Of a DNA stretch of 64,000 bases, positions 49,385 through 61,000 are shown piece by piece (within the stretch, counting starts at the first letter, position 1; the number at the start of each line of letters is the position of its first letter). The DNA is from Taenia hydatigena. Taxonomy: Eukaryota > Platyhelminthes > Cestoda > Cyclophyllidea > Taeniidae. The position numbers and the translations under genes are program-made. The stretch spans positions 17,917,254 to 17,981,253 of the forward strand of contig JADWOT020000002.1 in NCBI GenBank assembly GCA_036345935.2. The letters run 5' to 3'. The notes beneath the pieces are model-generated. The model had not been told where the DNA came from, did not search any database, and saw only the letters and a list, made by a program, of their open reading frames with translations.

Positions 49385-50653
49385 ACTGAGATGTGGTTGT
49401 GAACTGCGAGATTAAGCTAGTACTGGTGGAAGCCACAATAGAGCTAACTATGTATAGCGCTTAGTGAGAGTGAGAAGGACATGACGCCTGCATTAAGCGA
49501 CGACCAAAGCAGCGGGCTTGAGGCAATTGTGTGTCACTTCAGGGTTGATCCACACACTGATGTCAATTTGTCGAAGGAGGTATGTTTCGGGATATCAGTC
49601 ACTGCATATCTCTCGCCTTCCTTCTTAGCAAAACCAACATATTTATTCCGCAAGTCCATGGCTTCAGAAATACCAGATTAGTGCAATTTTGATCTCCACA
49701 TTTTAATTGGCATTATCTACGCCGATTACTTTCATTAACATTCCGGTCTTTAAGCTAATCAGCTTCTTCGCGTTGGATTTCGTAGCTTTGCTTCACCATT
49801 GCTTATCAATCTTATTAGATAGTACAAAAGCATCTCAAATTTTGGTATGGAGAGTGTAGAAATATTGGGTATTTAAAAGTGTAATGAAGACCATTTACAA
49901 TCTTAAGTGCCGAATTCTATCTGAACCTTGACATTGACCTACTGGATCCCAGCAACGCTTTCAGCACGTGAACCTCCTTCACCGATGGGCCCTTCGACCG
50001 AGGAGAGTAGGCCGGTTTGCAAGATCTGTAGTCAGACAAGCAGGCTGACATTTTGGACGTTTAAATACACGCCTCCAATGAAAGGTCGAAGATGATCTCG
50101 AAAGTGTTAAGCGATAGAATTTAACCCTGTGTTGTGGCCATGAGGCAGGACATGCGCCTTCAAATTAAGGCTGAAATTATTGTTTGACAATCCTTTTAGT
50201 TATTAGCCATTAGTTAGAAATGAATCAGCATTTTTGGCCCAATAGTTTGTGAAAAGTTGTTCAAGGATCGCTTTGCTGGTGCAACCACAAAAAAGTGTGG
50301 TTTTCGGTTGGTGACCTTAATGAGTGGCATGGATAGTCTGAGACAGTGTAGCAATGTGTTGGGCCTCTAGCAAGTTGTGGAACTGAGGACGCCGCTGAAG
50401 TGCATTGTGACATGTCTAACAAAACACATTTCAAAAATGGACATAAAAACGATCCCTTTAGATGCATCACATATTTGCTTTCAACCATGGGGAGGAATTA
50501 ATGCATCCGTCCTGTTGCTTAGGTCTGCCGAAGTCTATAATGGCATTCAAAGTCAGCACATCGCTTGGCACGTCTGAAGAAGCAAAAGCAGTGGTGACTT
50601 CTGCTATGCTTCGTTCCTGCTCCCGTGGTCGTACTCGCACACGCTTTCAGTGA
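49385..50653 (+). pseudogene. Arginase pseudogene D
   Basis: Mirror partner of A. The exon-2 remnant lies at about 49395-49460. The frame 49481-49681 reads ALSDDQS (GGDHS with the metal-binding His lost), then VDPHTDVNL, with the same missing FPNSFVVW stretch as in A. Near 49910-50000 a remnant reads YLNLDIDLLDPSNAFS, with a stop in place of the TGTP part. The last exon (about 50510-50653) reads CLGLPKSIMAFKVSTSLGTS. No exon 1 or TATA box was found. The pattern of shared damage with A shows the outer duplication copied an already dead gene. Confidence 0.8.
50130..50440 (+). repeat. Direct repeat around arginase D last intron, unit 1
   Basis: Matches 51060-51360, about 930 bases downstream. 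Landmarks are GGACATGCGCCTTCAAA, GGCTGAAATT and GAGTGGCA. The unit includes the intron before the last arginase exon. Confidence 0.7.
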
Positions 50654-50654
50654 C

Positions 50655-50775
50655 ACTCGGTCAGCCCTGAAGTATCTTCCACCAGAGCTCGCTGGTTCTC
50701 GCAGTTCACAATCACCTCCTCCACGATAGTCTTCGGTTGAGTTGTTTTACCGTCGTCATTTGCTTTTGCCTTGAT
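50655..50775 (-). pseudogene. Arginase exon-2 remnant (D'), inverted against copy D
   Basis: The minus strand reads DDGKTTQPK.IVEEVIVNC then ENQRALVEDTSGLTECH, abutting the last exon of D. It is the mirror of A' (890-1040), with the junction shared almost base for base. It is a fragment only. Confidence 0.65.
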
Positions 50776-51059
50776 AGCCTTGTATCACTCATCTGATGTT
50801 CTCCTTTCTGATTGGTCAGCTTTCTGGATTGACCTCTCTGCAATCAATGAGGGCCAGTGCTCTCGCTCGTGTCCTAATTATTCCAAAGTTATTCTTAGCA
50901 AATTGTATCGACCAAAGAAGTAATGCCTATAAAACACAGTCCATGTTTTATTTGGCTTTTTGATGATATCATACAAATCGGAGAATTTGGTAAAGCAGAC
51001 ACCTTCAATGCATTCTTGGTGATGACTACGAATGTGTTAAGCAAAAGAGTGTAATCAAA

Positions 51060-51360
51060 TGTATGTGACCATGAAGAAGGACATGCGCCTTCAAAATAAG
51101 GCTGAAATTCTTTTATCATTCTTTTTGGTTACTTGCTATTATTAGAAAACGGATAGGCGTCGTTAGCCAAATAGTTTATCAAAGCTGTTTAAGGACTGCT
51201 CTACTGGTGTGGCCCCAAAGAACTGAAGCCTTTGATTGGTGACGTAAACGAGTGGCAGTAATAATCTCAGAGTGTGCAGCAATGTCAAAACTCAAGCGAG
51301 TTGTGGAACTGAGAACGCCACTGAAGTGCATTAGGACACATCCAACGAATCATACATCGA
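51060..51360 (+). repeat. Direct repeat, unit 2
   Basis: Second copy of 50130-50440 without an arginase exon after it. Confidence 0.7.
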
Positions 51361-51399
51361 AAATGGAAATCAAAATCACTTTGGTGGAAAACTACACAC

Positions 51400-52940
51400 C
51401 TCCTTTCTCATAACTATTTAGTGAATGGAGATTGCTCTCTGTGTCTCTGTACGAAACAAGGTCTGGAATTCATAAGCAGCTAATCTCTAAAGTAACACCT
51501 CTGCCTATTCGGTCGCGAAATTACTCGAATCCAGCAGCGAAAGCTGCTAACCAGGAAAACCACAGCCACAGTCTACTTGTTGCTTATTTTAATGGTATCA
51601 GATTTGAAGGAAGAAGGGATTGAGTGACATATAAAGTCAGGCATCGTTGGTTCAGTATGCCCTACCTTGACTGTAAATGTATGGCGACGTGCTCACTATC
51701 TGTCGTTCGTACCTCGTGTGTGTCTGTGTTTCTTTGAAGGTTTCCATCTCAACCTCGTTCACATAACGGTACCGATAACACATAAACTTTAGGCAAGTTT
51801 ACTGCAATTTCTGCCGTGGACAACGTCTTAAATAAAATTGGATTATGAAATTCTCTGCCTCGGATGTGGTTGCTCGAAAACCTGGATTCCTTAAAAGAAG
51901 CGGACAATTGCGTTCCCCATTTTCCTTTATTTGTTTAAACAGCGTGAACAAGTCGGTGAAGGGCAACATCAAGCTCAGGCCAACTGTTTGAACAAATGGG
52001 GAAACTATTCACACTCCACGCATACCGGCCAGTTCCAACCAACCACTGGCAGGCTTCCATTCTGTTCTGACATTTCTTTAAACAAGTTACGGCCGCTTGC
52101 AGATGATGATGGTCCCAGTGCGTTTGTTACTAGTTTCACTCTCGAGTTCTTGTGCGGCAATAATGCGTGCCATGTATGTATTTTTGGAGTCATGAGAAAT
52201 GGGTATACTCAAGTGCATCTAGTGAAATATATGCGAAGCTGGTGTGCTACTGGAGATTGAGGTAAGTAGGCATGGCGTGATAGGTAACTAGCTGACTGTT
52301 GCATTTAGTGCAAAAAAAAAAACATTTCAAGCAAGAATAGTGGACTAAATACCATCAATTTAAAAACTTCTAAATCTGAATTTGGTTAAATTAAGCAAAA
52401 AGAGAATGGGTAAGAAAAGAGGCATGCAGGAGCAGTCAAGCCTAACTGGGATGTGTCTCTGCCAAAGGCGATTAATTCAAGGCTTTTTCTGCAGCAAATA
52501 ACTCTAAAGATAGTAAATCACAAACAAGAAAATCAGGTATTGTAGGTAATTGAGACTTCTTCAACTTCAAAACTAAGGAAAGGACAAAGTTCCACATCAC
52601 CAAGACCTTGTTCTCTTTTAATTGTCATCTGTGAGAAATCTGTAAAAATCCTTTTAGTTGTACAATAATTACCTAAGTCTGCAACCAGAAGTCATCGTGA
52701 GTTGGGACATGCGATTTTGCAAGAAATTTACTGTGGCAGATTCAGCGTCACCATTGGGCATTGCAACATTGAGGGGACGACACATTTTTACTCTGATTAT
52801 CTCTTCAACACGAGTCGCGATTTTTAGCGATGCCTAAGAGATCTTAATAGAGCAAGTTAGACGTTGGATTTTTCGACTAGAGGAGGGTTTACCTTTGCGT
52901 AGAACCATGATGAGTAGAGAAGGTAGCCGCGTCAGTTAGC
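51400..52940. other. No supported gene
   Basis: A 109-codon frame at 51931-52260 (ending HLVKYMRSWCATGD) has no recognised family. An 11-A run lies at 52312-52322 and could be the tail of an old retroposed piece, but no element was identified upstream. Confidence 0.35.
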
Positions 52941-52949
52941 TTCTGATGA

Positions 52950-54660
52950 AGATGTAAAAATGAAAAGAAATGATTCAGTGGTTTTCTCGCTCGAAAGTTG
53001 ACTGGTTAAAAGAGATGAGCGAATCCAGTTTATCAGTGGCATCAACCACGTCAGCGTAAATGATAGCGTTGGGTAGTCTGTAATGAGCTTATTGAATGGG
53101 AAACTGAAAGACTAAAGGCAAAGGTTGTCAACAATTTATCTTGCTGCCTTGGCAGCACATTCAGTGGTGTCACATGCTAATGGCACAGCAAAAAGCACTG
53201 ACAGAGATTGAGAATTTGTAAAGTAAATGGGGAAAATGTTTATTGCAGGTACTTCTAACTTCGGAGAAATGAAGGTGCTTTGAATCGGTTGGGAATTATT
53301 ATTTGTGTGACTAACTCTTCACTCATTTCAAAAATCATGCTCACCTTCAGTTCTTTTTTTTGATTGTGGAGACCCACGTTGACTAAAATAGGTGGATAGC
53401 GAACCGACTACTACAGCTATGGTTGACCAATCTTGTCCACAGCCTAAGCATCAGGTGCTTGAGCAAACACCCCTTAGGTCCCACTCCAACCCCGTAATAA
53501 CTAGTGCCCCGCTGAAGTCATCGTCAGCTGCACAACTTTCCTCCGTTGCTCACAATCTAAGCCTACTTATAATCAGTTTGCGTAAATTTGCGCAAACATC
53601 TTCTGAGAGATGGTAATGTGCAGGGTGAAAGGTAAGAAGGAGATGTGTTTACTTCAAGAAAAGGAGTGCACGAGCTGTAGAGACAGTGTCGACGTTGAGA
53701 ATTCGTCTCTGCAATGCAGCATGAAATGGGAGGACATTGCGAATAGGCCCAATGATTAAAAATGCCTGCTGTGAAGAACAGAGACTTGCTCAACTAATGA
53801 GTTGGTGAAGAGCATTCAATGAAAGTTCTCTGCTTCTGCGCTTGTAAATGAATTGCATTCTACAGGGGGTAAAGCTAATCGTATTCGAAAAGACATATGT
53901 AGCGGGCTATTTTAAATTGTAGTTGAACCCAAGCAACTGTGTAAGCAAGAGTGGTTTCAGTCAGTATTTGCCCCACCCGCTTTGCACTGAATGGGTTGTC
54001 AAGACTCATGTGAATACGTATTGTCGAGGAAATAATGAGTGAAGTGATGTGACCTGTCCATGTATCAGAATGACAATGGGCTATGTTTAGCAAGGTGGTC
54101 ATGTTTGCAACGGTAAATTTTTAATTCCAATGAATTCCGCCCAATAAAAGTCGACCAGGAATGTATTATTTTCATCTAGCTTGATGTGTGGATGATGTGC
54201 AGGATGAGTGGATGGATGGTTACATGGATGGCTAGTTGAAATACGCATGTAGGAATACTAGAATGTCTCCAAACTTGCCTAGCGAATGCTTTAGAACTCG
54301 TAAGATGCAGGCTAGAAGATGGCAATTGTAATCATTAGACTTACTCAAATATTAAGCTTGATTTGACCCTTTGCGTGTTTTATATTGACGCTTGTGGGCT
54401 TTTAGCAAAAGACTAAGTTCAAACTTTCTCCTTTTTACCCAGTTGAAGACCTTTCGTGTAAAGGCAATTGACCCGAGTAAGAGATCTAAAACAGACAAAC
54501 TAGTACGATTTTTTCTTTTGAAATTGCGTTGCCACACCACATCAAAGATGCAATCAGATAGTCAATTGGTGAATGCGATGCATTGCAAACGTGGTAGCGA
54601 GATTCAGTCTTTATTGCAGTAGCTGCGTTCGCGTTGTCTAAGTGACGTATCAGTGTTACT
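52950..54660 (+). repeat. Third, diverged copy of arm sequence
   Basis: 52970-53130 matches 13420-13590 and 53630-54660 matches 15525-16600, all in the left-arm orientation at roughly 75-80%. The interval that should contain the venom-allergen-like gene (left 13.6-15.5 kb) is replaced by about 500 unrelated bases. Confidence 0.8.
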
Positions 54661-54959
54661 GCCACTAATATGATTGATGTAGAAATTTTGTTTTCAAGCC
54701 ATAAAAGAGCCAATCTGGTGGGGATTTGTAACGATTAACCAGGGGTAAAATGACGAGTTTTAATAGACTACTCAAAAAGTGTGAACTCACAATTTAACTT
54801 TCGATGTTTTTATAAAAATTTTGGATTTTGAATTCTTTTTATCAAGGCACTGCTTTTCATGTAAACAATGTCGAAAGAGGATATAACTTTTAGTCACTCT
54901 AAACAGGATATCTGTATACCAAATGTCTCAAGCTGTGCAGTGTTGCCACACAAGTCACT

Positions 54960-55520
54960 TTGTCCACCACGATTTAAACTCAAAAATGTTCCATTTGATA
55001 CACACAGAAACAGACTGAATCTAGGTGACTTTGGCTTGGCCAAATCTTTCGGTTACCCACTTTTAACGTTAATCACCAAAGTAAGTTCTCTGTTCTTCAG
55101 AACTCATTGAAAATTCATTTGACTAATAACTGTGTATCGTAAGTTGCTCTTCTGACACTCTTCAAGGAAAGCTTGAAAAGATGTTACCATTCTATGCCAT
55201 GAGTCAGTTCTACGACAAACAGCGTTCTGGTTTGTTGTGAGTGAGGTACTCATGCGCTGTTCCTAGAACATCCCACATTGTGATTGTCAGCATGTAGTTT
55301 CTCCTCATTCAAATATGCTGAAGCCCCAAAGCATTGCGCATATCTTCTCCCTCTCCATCACTAATAAATCATTGTTTGCTTTACTGCTAATAGACATTCA
55401 ACGAGATGGCGCAAGAAATTGCCTTCCTCTTGCATTAGTGAATGCACTGAATTCGAACAAAAGGTCAAGGACACAAATGTTCAAGCCGATGATTACTTCG
55501 AAGACTAACCTGTGTATTCG
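54960..55520 (+). pseudogene. CDK7-like protein kinase pseudogene
   Basis: Fragments in kinase order. Near 54970-55060 the frame reads FKLKNVPFDTHRNRLNL, then GDFGLAKSFGYP, resembling the catalytic and activation loops of CDK7 (HRDLKPNNLL...DFGLAKSFG). The HRD motif is not preserved. Near 55180-55270 a weaker match, FWFVVSEVLMRCS, recalls DMWAVGCxLAELLxR. Near 55318-55460 LKPQSIAHIFS and ARNCLPLALVNALNSNK recall the late kinase lobe. Stops and frame changes separate the pieces. CDK7 is the CDK-activating and TFIIH kinase. This copy would be inactive. DFGLAKSFG is the solid part of the call and the rest is tentative. Confidence 0.5.
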
Positions 55521-55619
55521 ATTTCAGCTGCCATATGAAGCAATTTTGGTAAAGCTTTTGCTTTTACTTTTATTCAAGGTCTCCTCGAATATTTTCATTA
55601 GCAAACACGGCCGAAGTTA

Positions 55620-57460
55620 GGGTTTCATTTGTAGTTGTTGTGTAAATGCGTGTAAGACCGACAAAGAGGCCTACAACAACGTGCGAAGCCATAAAACAGT
55701 CATTTATGAACGTGGCTTGTAGGATGAATGATATTGGTCAAGTTACACCTGCGTAGTGCTGCGGACAGTAGTGCATGTCTAGCAATATGTGGATCACTTA
55801 GACTGAAGCACTAAAATTGGAAATTTGTTGACAGAGAAAATAAGGCTATGCCTTGTGGCCAATGCCATCGCAGTGCTCATGTCATGCTGAATATTAACAT
55901 TGCTTGTGCACAAGACATGCATTCAGGTGTAACAAGTGGCACCTCTGTGACCCCATATCTGTTCTCATGTTGAGATGCGACTCCTGTGTAAATGGACATG
56001 GGGAAATGGTAAAGCGTGGCGTCCTCGTAATCGATGCATTCGACTGCACTGATTGCTGTGTCTATTCAATTCAAATTCTGTGGCATAATAAGTAGAGGTC
56101 AACGCATTTTAAGACGCCATTGTAATACTTTGTTCGTTTGTCGGTTTCGGCTCTAGTCGGGTGGTCTGGCCTCCAGACCATGACAGCAATCCCTTCTCCC
56201 TGCCCTTTGAATATTTGCATTTTGTCATAGCATTATACCTTCTTTTGCCTTTGAGGAAGCCTCGAGATGCTCCACTCATAGTGCCGTCCTTTAACGTTCC
56301 TATTTTTAATTCCTACTACCGTAAACTTAACTACTGTGCAAATATTCAGCATCATGATATGCGCCTGATTTTCATCATATCGATCGTCTACATTTGCATC
56401 GATTTATGAACTGGCTAAACGATTACGTGGTAATTCAACTGCGTCTGCAAACTGATCATCAGGCTGGTGTTTGAAGTGGCCTGAAATTGCAAACGAGACT
56501 AATGTTGCTATCGGGTTAAGTAGCCTTAATCGAGTTCACTCGTGTTTTGTTCAGCAAGATGCGTATTCGTTGCAGAAACCACTCAGTAAAAGATCATTCG
56601 TGAACATCAACTCTGCGATCGGGAGCAGCCTTAATCGTATGCTGCGACGGGTATTTGTGGCTGACGAAGACTGTCCGAACTTGCAATAGCGAAACATTTT
56701 GTTACTAATGCTTACGATTTAGTGGTAAGGATGAGAGTCCCTTGATGCTTCGTACGGTAAGTGAGTGGTCACGAACAATCTCAAACAAACTAATTAGTAG
56801 TAGTTTAATATTTTTGGTGCAGACAAGCGAAAGCCTTAGAGCTTTCCTATTTTCTATTTTTCTATTTTATGAGTTGCACTCCAAGAAGTAAATCAGTAAG
56901 AGCTCAGTAACATTAGCACTTTCTCGAAATTCACTAAGATGCGCAAAGTGAATACGAACAGAAAGTGTTGTTTAAGTCCATCACTGGTAATCAACTCAGG
57001 ACTCTTCTCAACTTGCAGAGGCTTGGAGAGCAGGGCATGGATTGTGTTGATGGTTGAGCGTTTAGTGGATGTCACCATCCTTCGAGCAAAATTGCAGTTA
57101 GACGTGGCCGTAAAGTCTCGTCAAACGTTCCGTTTCAACTAGCCATATAAAAGTATATCTAGCTGACTGCGGCTTTTTACTTTGTTCACCATCATCCTGT
57201 CCTTGTCGCCGTCTCTTCTCGCCTCCACTCCTGCTCCCATCTTCTATTGCAGCACTGTACAATTTCACCTTCAAGCATGAATGTTATACTATCTACGCAT
57301 TTGAAAATGTTTCCGTAATTTACTCTGATACAGGCGGGTAACGTTTTCCTTTTTTGATTAAAATTTGCAATTTTATCAATCGGTGGTTTCACAGATGCCT
57401 TTTATCTGGCCACTGGAAAGCACTTCCTTTTGGGACTCTAATTACTCTTTTCTAATTTAC
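55620..57460. other. Mixed segment, including a fragment like 22.3-22.5 kb
   Basis: 56100-56290 resembles 30160-30350 in the right arm (same orientation) at roughly 70-75%, with CTTCTTTTGCC and AATACTTTGTT landmarks. This breaks the collinearity of the third copy, which otherwise follows the left-arm orientation. The frame 56471-56689 is unassigned. Confidence 0.4.
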
Positions 57461-57462
57461 AG

Positions 57463-57606
57463 CCAAAAGTGAAGAGGATGAAGTTGGATAGGCATGATTT
57501 GTATGTGAGGGTTGTGAATGTCATCTTTCAGGTCTGGCTACTAACCGTCTTATTTGCCATCTTCATCGCCTTGAAGTTCGTGAACATTTGGCTTACAACT
57601 ACTTAA
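57463..57606 (+). CDS. Candidate terminal exon with membrane segment
   Basis: After an acceptor (TTTTCTAATTTACAG) 47 codons are open: a basic start (PKVKRMKLDRHDLYVRVV), then a strongly hydrophobic stretch (WLLTVLFAIFIALKFV) and TAA. It would be a short C-terminal membrane anchor. No upstream exon or family was identified. Two further membrane-like open pieces follow at 57655-57729 and 57854-58081. Confidence 0.35.
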   Translation, partial: PKVKRMKLDRHDLYVRVVNVIFQVWLLTVLFAIFIALKFVNIWLTTT

Positions 57607-57654
57607 TTTCCTATTTGTAAGTTCTTTTTTTAACATTGCATTAGCACTTGCCAG

Positions 57655-57729
57655 AGGTACTTCCTAATGTGGGGTGTTGTTCGGCTATTTTACTACGCTA
57701 TTTCCACAAAGGTCCTAGATTTGTACTAA
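57655..57729 (+). CDS. Candidate small exon, hydrophobic
   Basis: After AG (CACTTGCCAG) it reads RYFLMWGVVRLFYYAIST... and ends at TAA, 24 codons. It could be an alternative last exon to 57463-57606, but is short enough to be chance. Confidence 0.2.
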   Translation, partial: RYFLMWGVVRLFYYAISTKVLDLY

Positions 57730-57853
57730 ACGAGAAGGAAGAGTAGTGTGAAGTGCCCAATTTTATTAGAACGCAGCAACTCAGAAAGAATGTTTGTGCC
57801 ATGGTGTGCGCGAGTGTTATCTCTGTTTATGAGGCATTACAAGATGTGAGGAG

Positions 57854-58081
57854 GTGAGTAAGGAAGAGGAGAGGCATAGAAGCAAACACGATGCTGCGAT
57901 GACTCAATGCACTGATTTAAATCAAGAATCAAAAGGACAGGTGTTTGTTCCAATCAAGTTATGTACAGCACAAAAAATGAGGAAATTCTATCATTGTATG
58001 TTTACTTCGTTTTTACTGGTGGACGTGTTTTCAAGCTTCCTGTTGATTTTTGTTATCATCGCATTGCTCTTTGGTGGTTAA
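57854..58081 (+). other. Open frame with C-terminal membrane segment
   Basis: 75 codons. The charged N part (KEEERHRSKHDAA) is followed by LLIFVIIALLFGG at the C terminus. The frame begins just after a GAGGTGAGTAAG-type donor-like sequence, so the upstream part may be intronic. No family was recognised. Confidence 0.25.
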
Positions 58082-58089
58082 ATTTGCGT

Positions 58090-61000
58090 CAATCATTAGA
58101 AATGAATTTGACGACTTACTGGTTGTGGTTTCTATCCTAGCATTCCTTTTGTTATTAGGAATTGGTATGGAAGTCTGTGCTCCTAATAGATAATGCGCTA
58201 GGGATTAGATGTAAGGGGGCATAACTTGATGAGAAAACCCTGCTGCTATAATTGTTGAGCTGAAACTTTGCACAGTGGATATGGACTGCGTTCGCTCACT
58301 ACAAGGCGCATTTTCTTCTTTGTTTAAAAAGGCAAAGATGCAGACAACCTCTTACTTTCTTAGCTCATCCTGTTTGCAAACCTGCCTTAAGAATCGTCAC
58401 TTCTTTTCCGATTTCAGACAGGCAATCTCTGATATCGCTTTTACCTCATCCCATCAATCTACATTTACGTTGCAAGAGTGTCATCATCTTCTACTCTCTC
58501 TGCATGTCATTCCCACTATGTGTTGCTGCTGTGTTTTCTATGTCTGTTGAAATGGACTTGATCCCTCTGCGTGGAAAATCAGTGAAATCGCGTTCTTCCA
58601 TTGTTGCAGTGTTGCACCCTAGTCGCATTGTAGACATTTAATTGCACTTTGCTTTGTGATTGTGCAGCCACGTGTCTCCGCTTACTTAGCAATAAATTTT
58701 GCGAACCCCAGTCATTGTCTTGTTCTCTTACAAAGTAGATTAAAATCAAAGTGTGAGGAGGACCTGTTGGTAGGCAGGCAAGTTGGTCCAATTCACTGTA
58801 GTGCCCCTTGCATTCTAAGTTGAAGTGTGAGTGATGAGCGTTGACAAAGATGAGATCAGAGTAAGTTTATCACAATGAGCGTAGACTCTATCCTAACAGT
58901 CTGCAACTCCCGCTTAGTCGATAAACGTTTCGTCTATAGTCAGTAAAGCACAAAGTGACATCTGAAAACAAGACTGTTGCTCCACTTTGGCTATTTGGAA
59001 ATAAAAGGACGATTTCTAGTAGTCTAGATGTCTCTGCCCCTTGGAGAAGATGACGATACACTTGCTTTTATAGAATCTATTGGATTGCAGCATCATAACA
59101 GCAAGGTCTTGCATCTCTCAGATGCATCCGATAGCACTGAATGCATCTCCTCAAAGTCGTTTAGAGAAGTGTGTCGGCGGTATTGGTGCAACACTTACTG
59201 AACACTTTTCACTCGGGGTTAAACAAACTGTTCCATCACAATGACTTACAACAATTTCAGGCAAATGATTCTGCATGGCTTCAGTTTCATCGTGAGCATT
59301 GGCATACACGATTGCTTATTACTTTATTTAATCTTGTGGGATGATTACTAGAATGCGCCTCGTGGAATGGTTACGCACTTGTCGCATCATGTCCCTCCAT
59401 CAAGTGGGTTGTCTCTGCTGCAGACAAGTCGAAGTGACTTATGCAAATCAGCCACTTCTTTGTTGTCTTTTACATGGATATGCCAGATGCGACCAGCTGA
59501 ACGTGCCTGTAGGTGTGCTTTGAAAAAATTTCTGACTGATACATTACTGAGGTGACACTGTGACACTGTGCGTGTCAGCAAATTAAAGAACCTCAAAATG
59601 GGCTGGTCCGATTTATTTGAAAGGTGGTTGGATGTGGACGGTGTACTCTGCTTGACCTGGTCGTCGAAGGAGGCGCAACGACAGAACCAGAGCGAGCCAG
59701 TTAGCTAAGCGATCGACCAGTCACCCCATTCATCAAGCGAGATCATATATTGTAGTGGTATGCCCAACGGATTTGCGTATCACACAGGTTTTAGCTGTGT
59801 ATTGGCATTCGAATGTGCGCCACACAAACACTGATGCACTCAGTCAAAAGGTCGTCTTTTACGGTTGAGTTGATGAAATTCTAGGCTACTGCAGATTTGA
59901 GGCATGAAATTATGCTCTGTTAGAGAGACAGATTAAACTGCCAGTGTTTGCCTACTTTAAGGATTTGTGTATTGTATTCTCTGATAGTCATTGCCATGGA
60001 TGGCTGCCATTGGTCCCTTAGTAATGGATTTGCAAGGACACATTGTAGGCTTACCTTACTCGTAACGCAGGAAAATAGTTAAATATCTCTAAATTATTCG
60101 CAGTCAAATGTAATCATAAGCCTAATCCTCCATCATTATGATTTCGTCAGCTCTTTCAGTTGACCTAGTGATGGGTTCTCGTCTTTTTTAGTTCCTTGAT
60201 TGAAGACTTTCCTTCACCACCGAGATAACTTGACGCTCAACTTGGAGGTGTGTGAATAAGGTTAGACGTTTCCTTCAAAAAGTGATGGTGATCAATCAGC
60301 AATCCGAACAAGACTATTTAGTCCCCTTAATTTTGGTTTAGAAAATATAAGTAGAATGGGCGTGATAGTAGGTGCAGGTGGAACTTAGACCCAATGGTCT
60401 ACATTTGTTCGTTTCTCCGAACAGCCATTCAAATGGCCGAAACCCATTAAACTTATACCAGCTATGCCTTTCAATTTGGCCACAATTTACTGTTCCATTG
60501 GATCCCTTTTGGGTCAAAATTTAGCCTGAATAAATCAAATCACTTCCGTATTGCTTATATTATCATAGATAGTCTTTTGTTTTACCTATGTGGCAGACAA
60601 AAAGGCTGCTGCTGCTACCTCACAAATGTGTTTTGATTCAATCTAAACTAAGGTTTACCTTTCATTAATGCAGTGAATTGGTATAGCAACGGAGCAAACA
60701 CTAAAGCAGGACTTTTACATTAATTTCGTAGGCAAACTTCCGAAGTCTTAAGGGATTGCATTTCAGCATGGCTTAGGAGCATTGTTTACCCAAAAGGATT
60801 CTTTTACTGTTGTTCCAGACTTCTTATACCCTCTGCTATAAGCAGACAATGGTGACGAAAAGTGTACAAAGATCTCTTAGCTTTTGGTAGAACAAGTCGT
60901 CTATAACTCCCTCCTACGAAGAGTCCTTGAGTGGATATCTGTCCTGTTCACACACGACGTTGGACAAGTCATTATGGTCGAACTACCACGTGACGCGGAT

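Larger units (their letters stand above)
43156..50655 (-). repeat. Right outer arm of inverted duplication (diverged)
   Basis: Mirror of about 1065-7595 at roughly 80-85% identity by eye, with indels that shift the pairing sum between about 50750 and 51790. It contains R4, pseudogene D and otherwise non-coding DNA. A 133-codon minus-strand frame at 47519-47920 is broken in the mirror copy. Confidence 0.8.

Noticed and set aside
52312..52322. A11 run as the tail of a retroposon
   Set aside because: No element body or target-site duplication was recognised upstream, so it is only noted.
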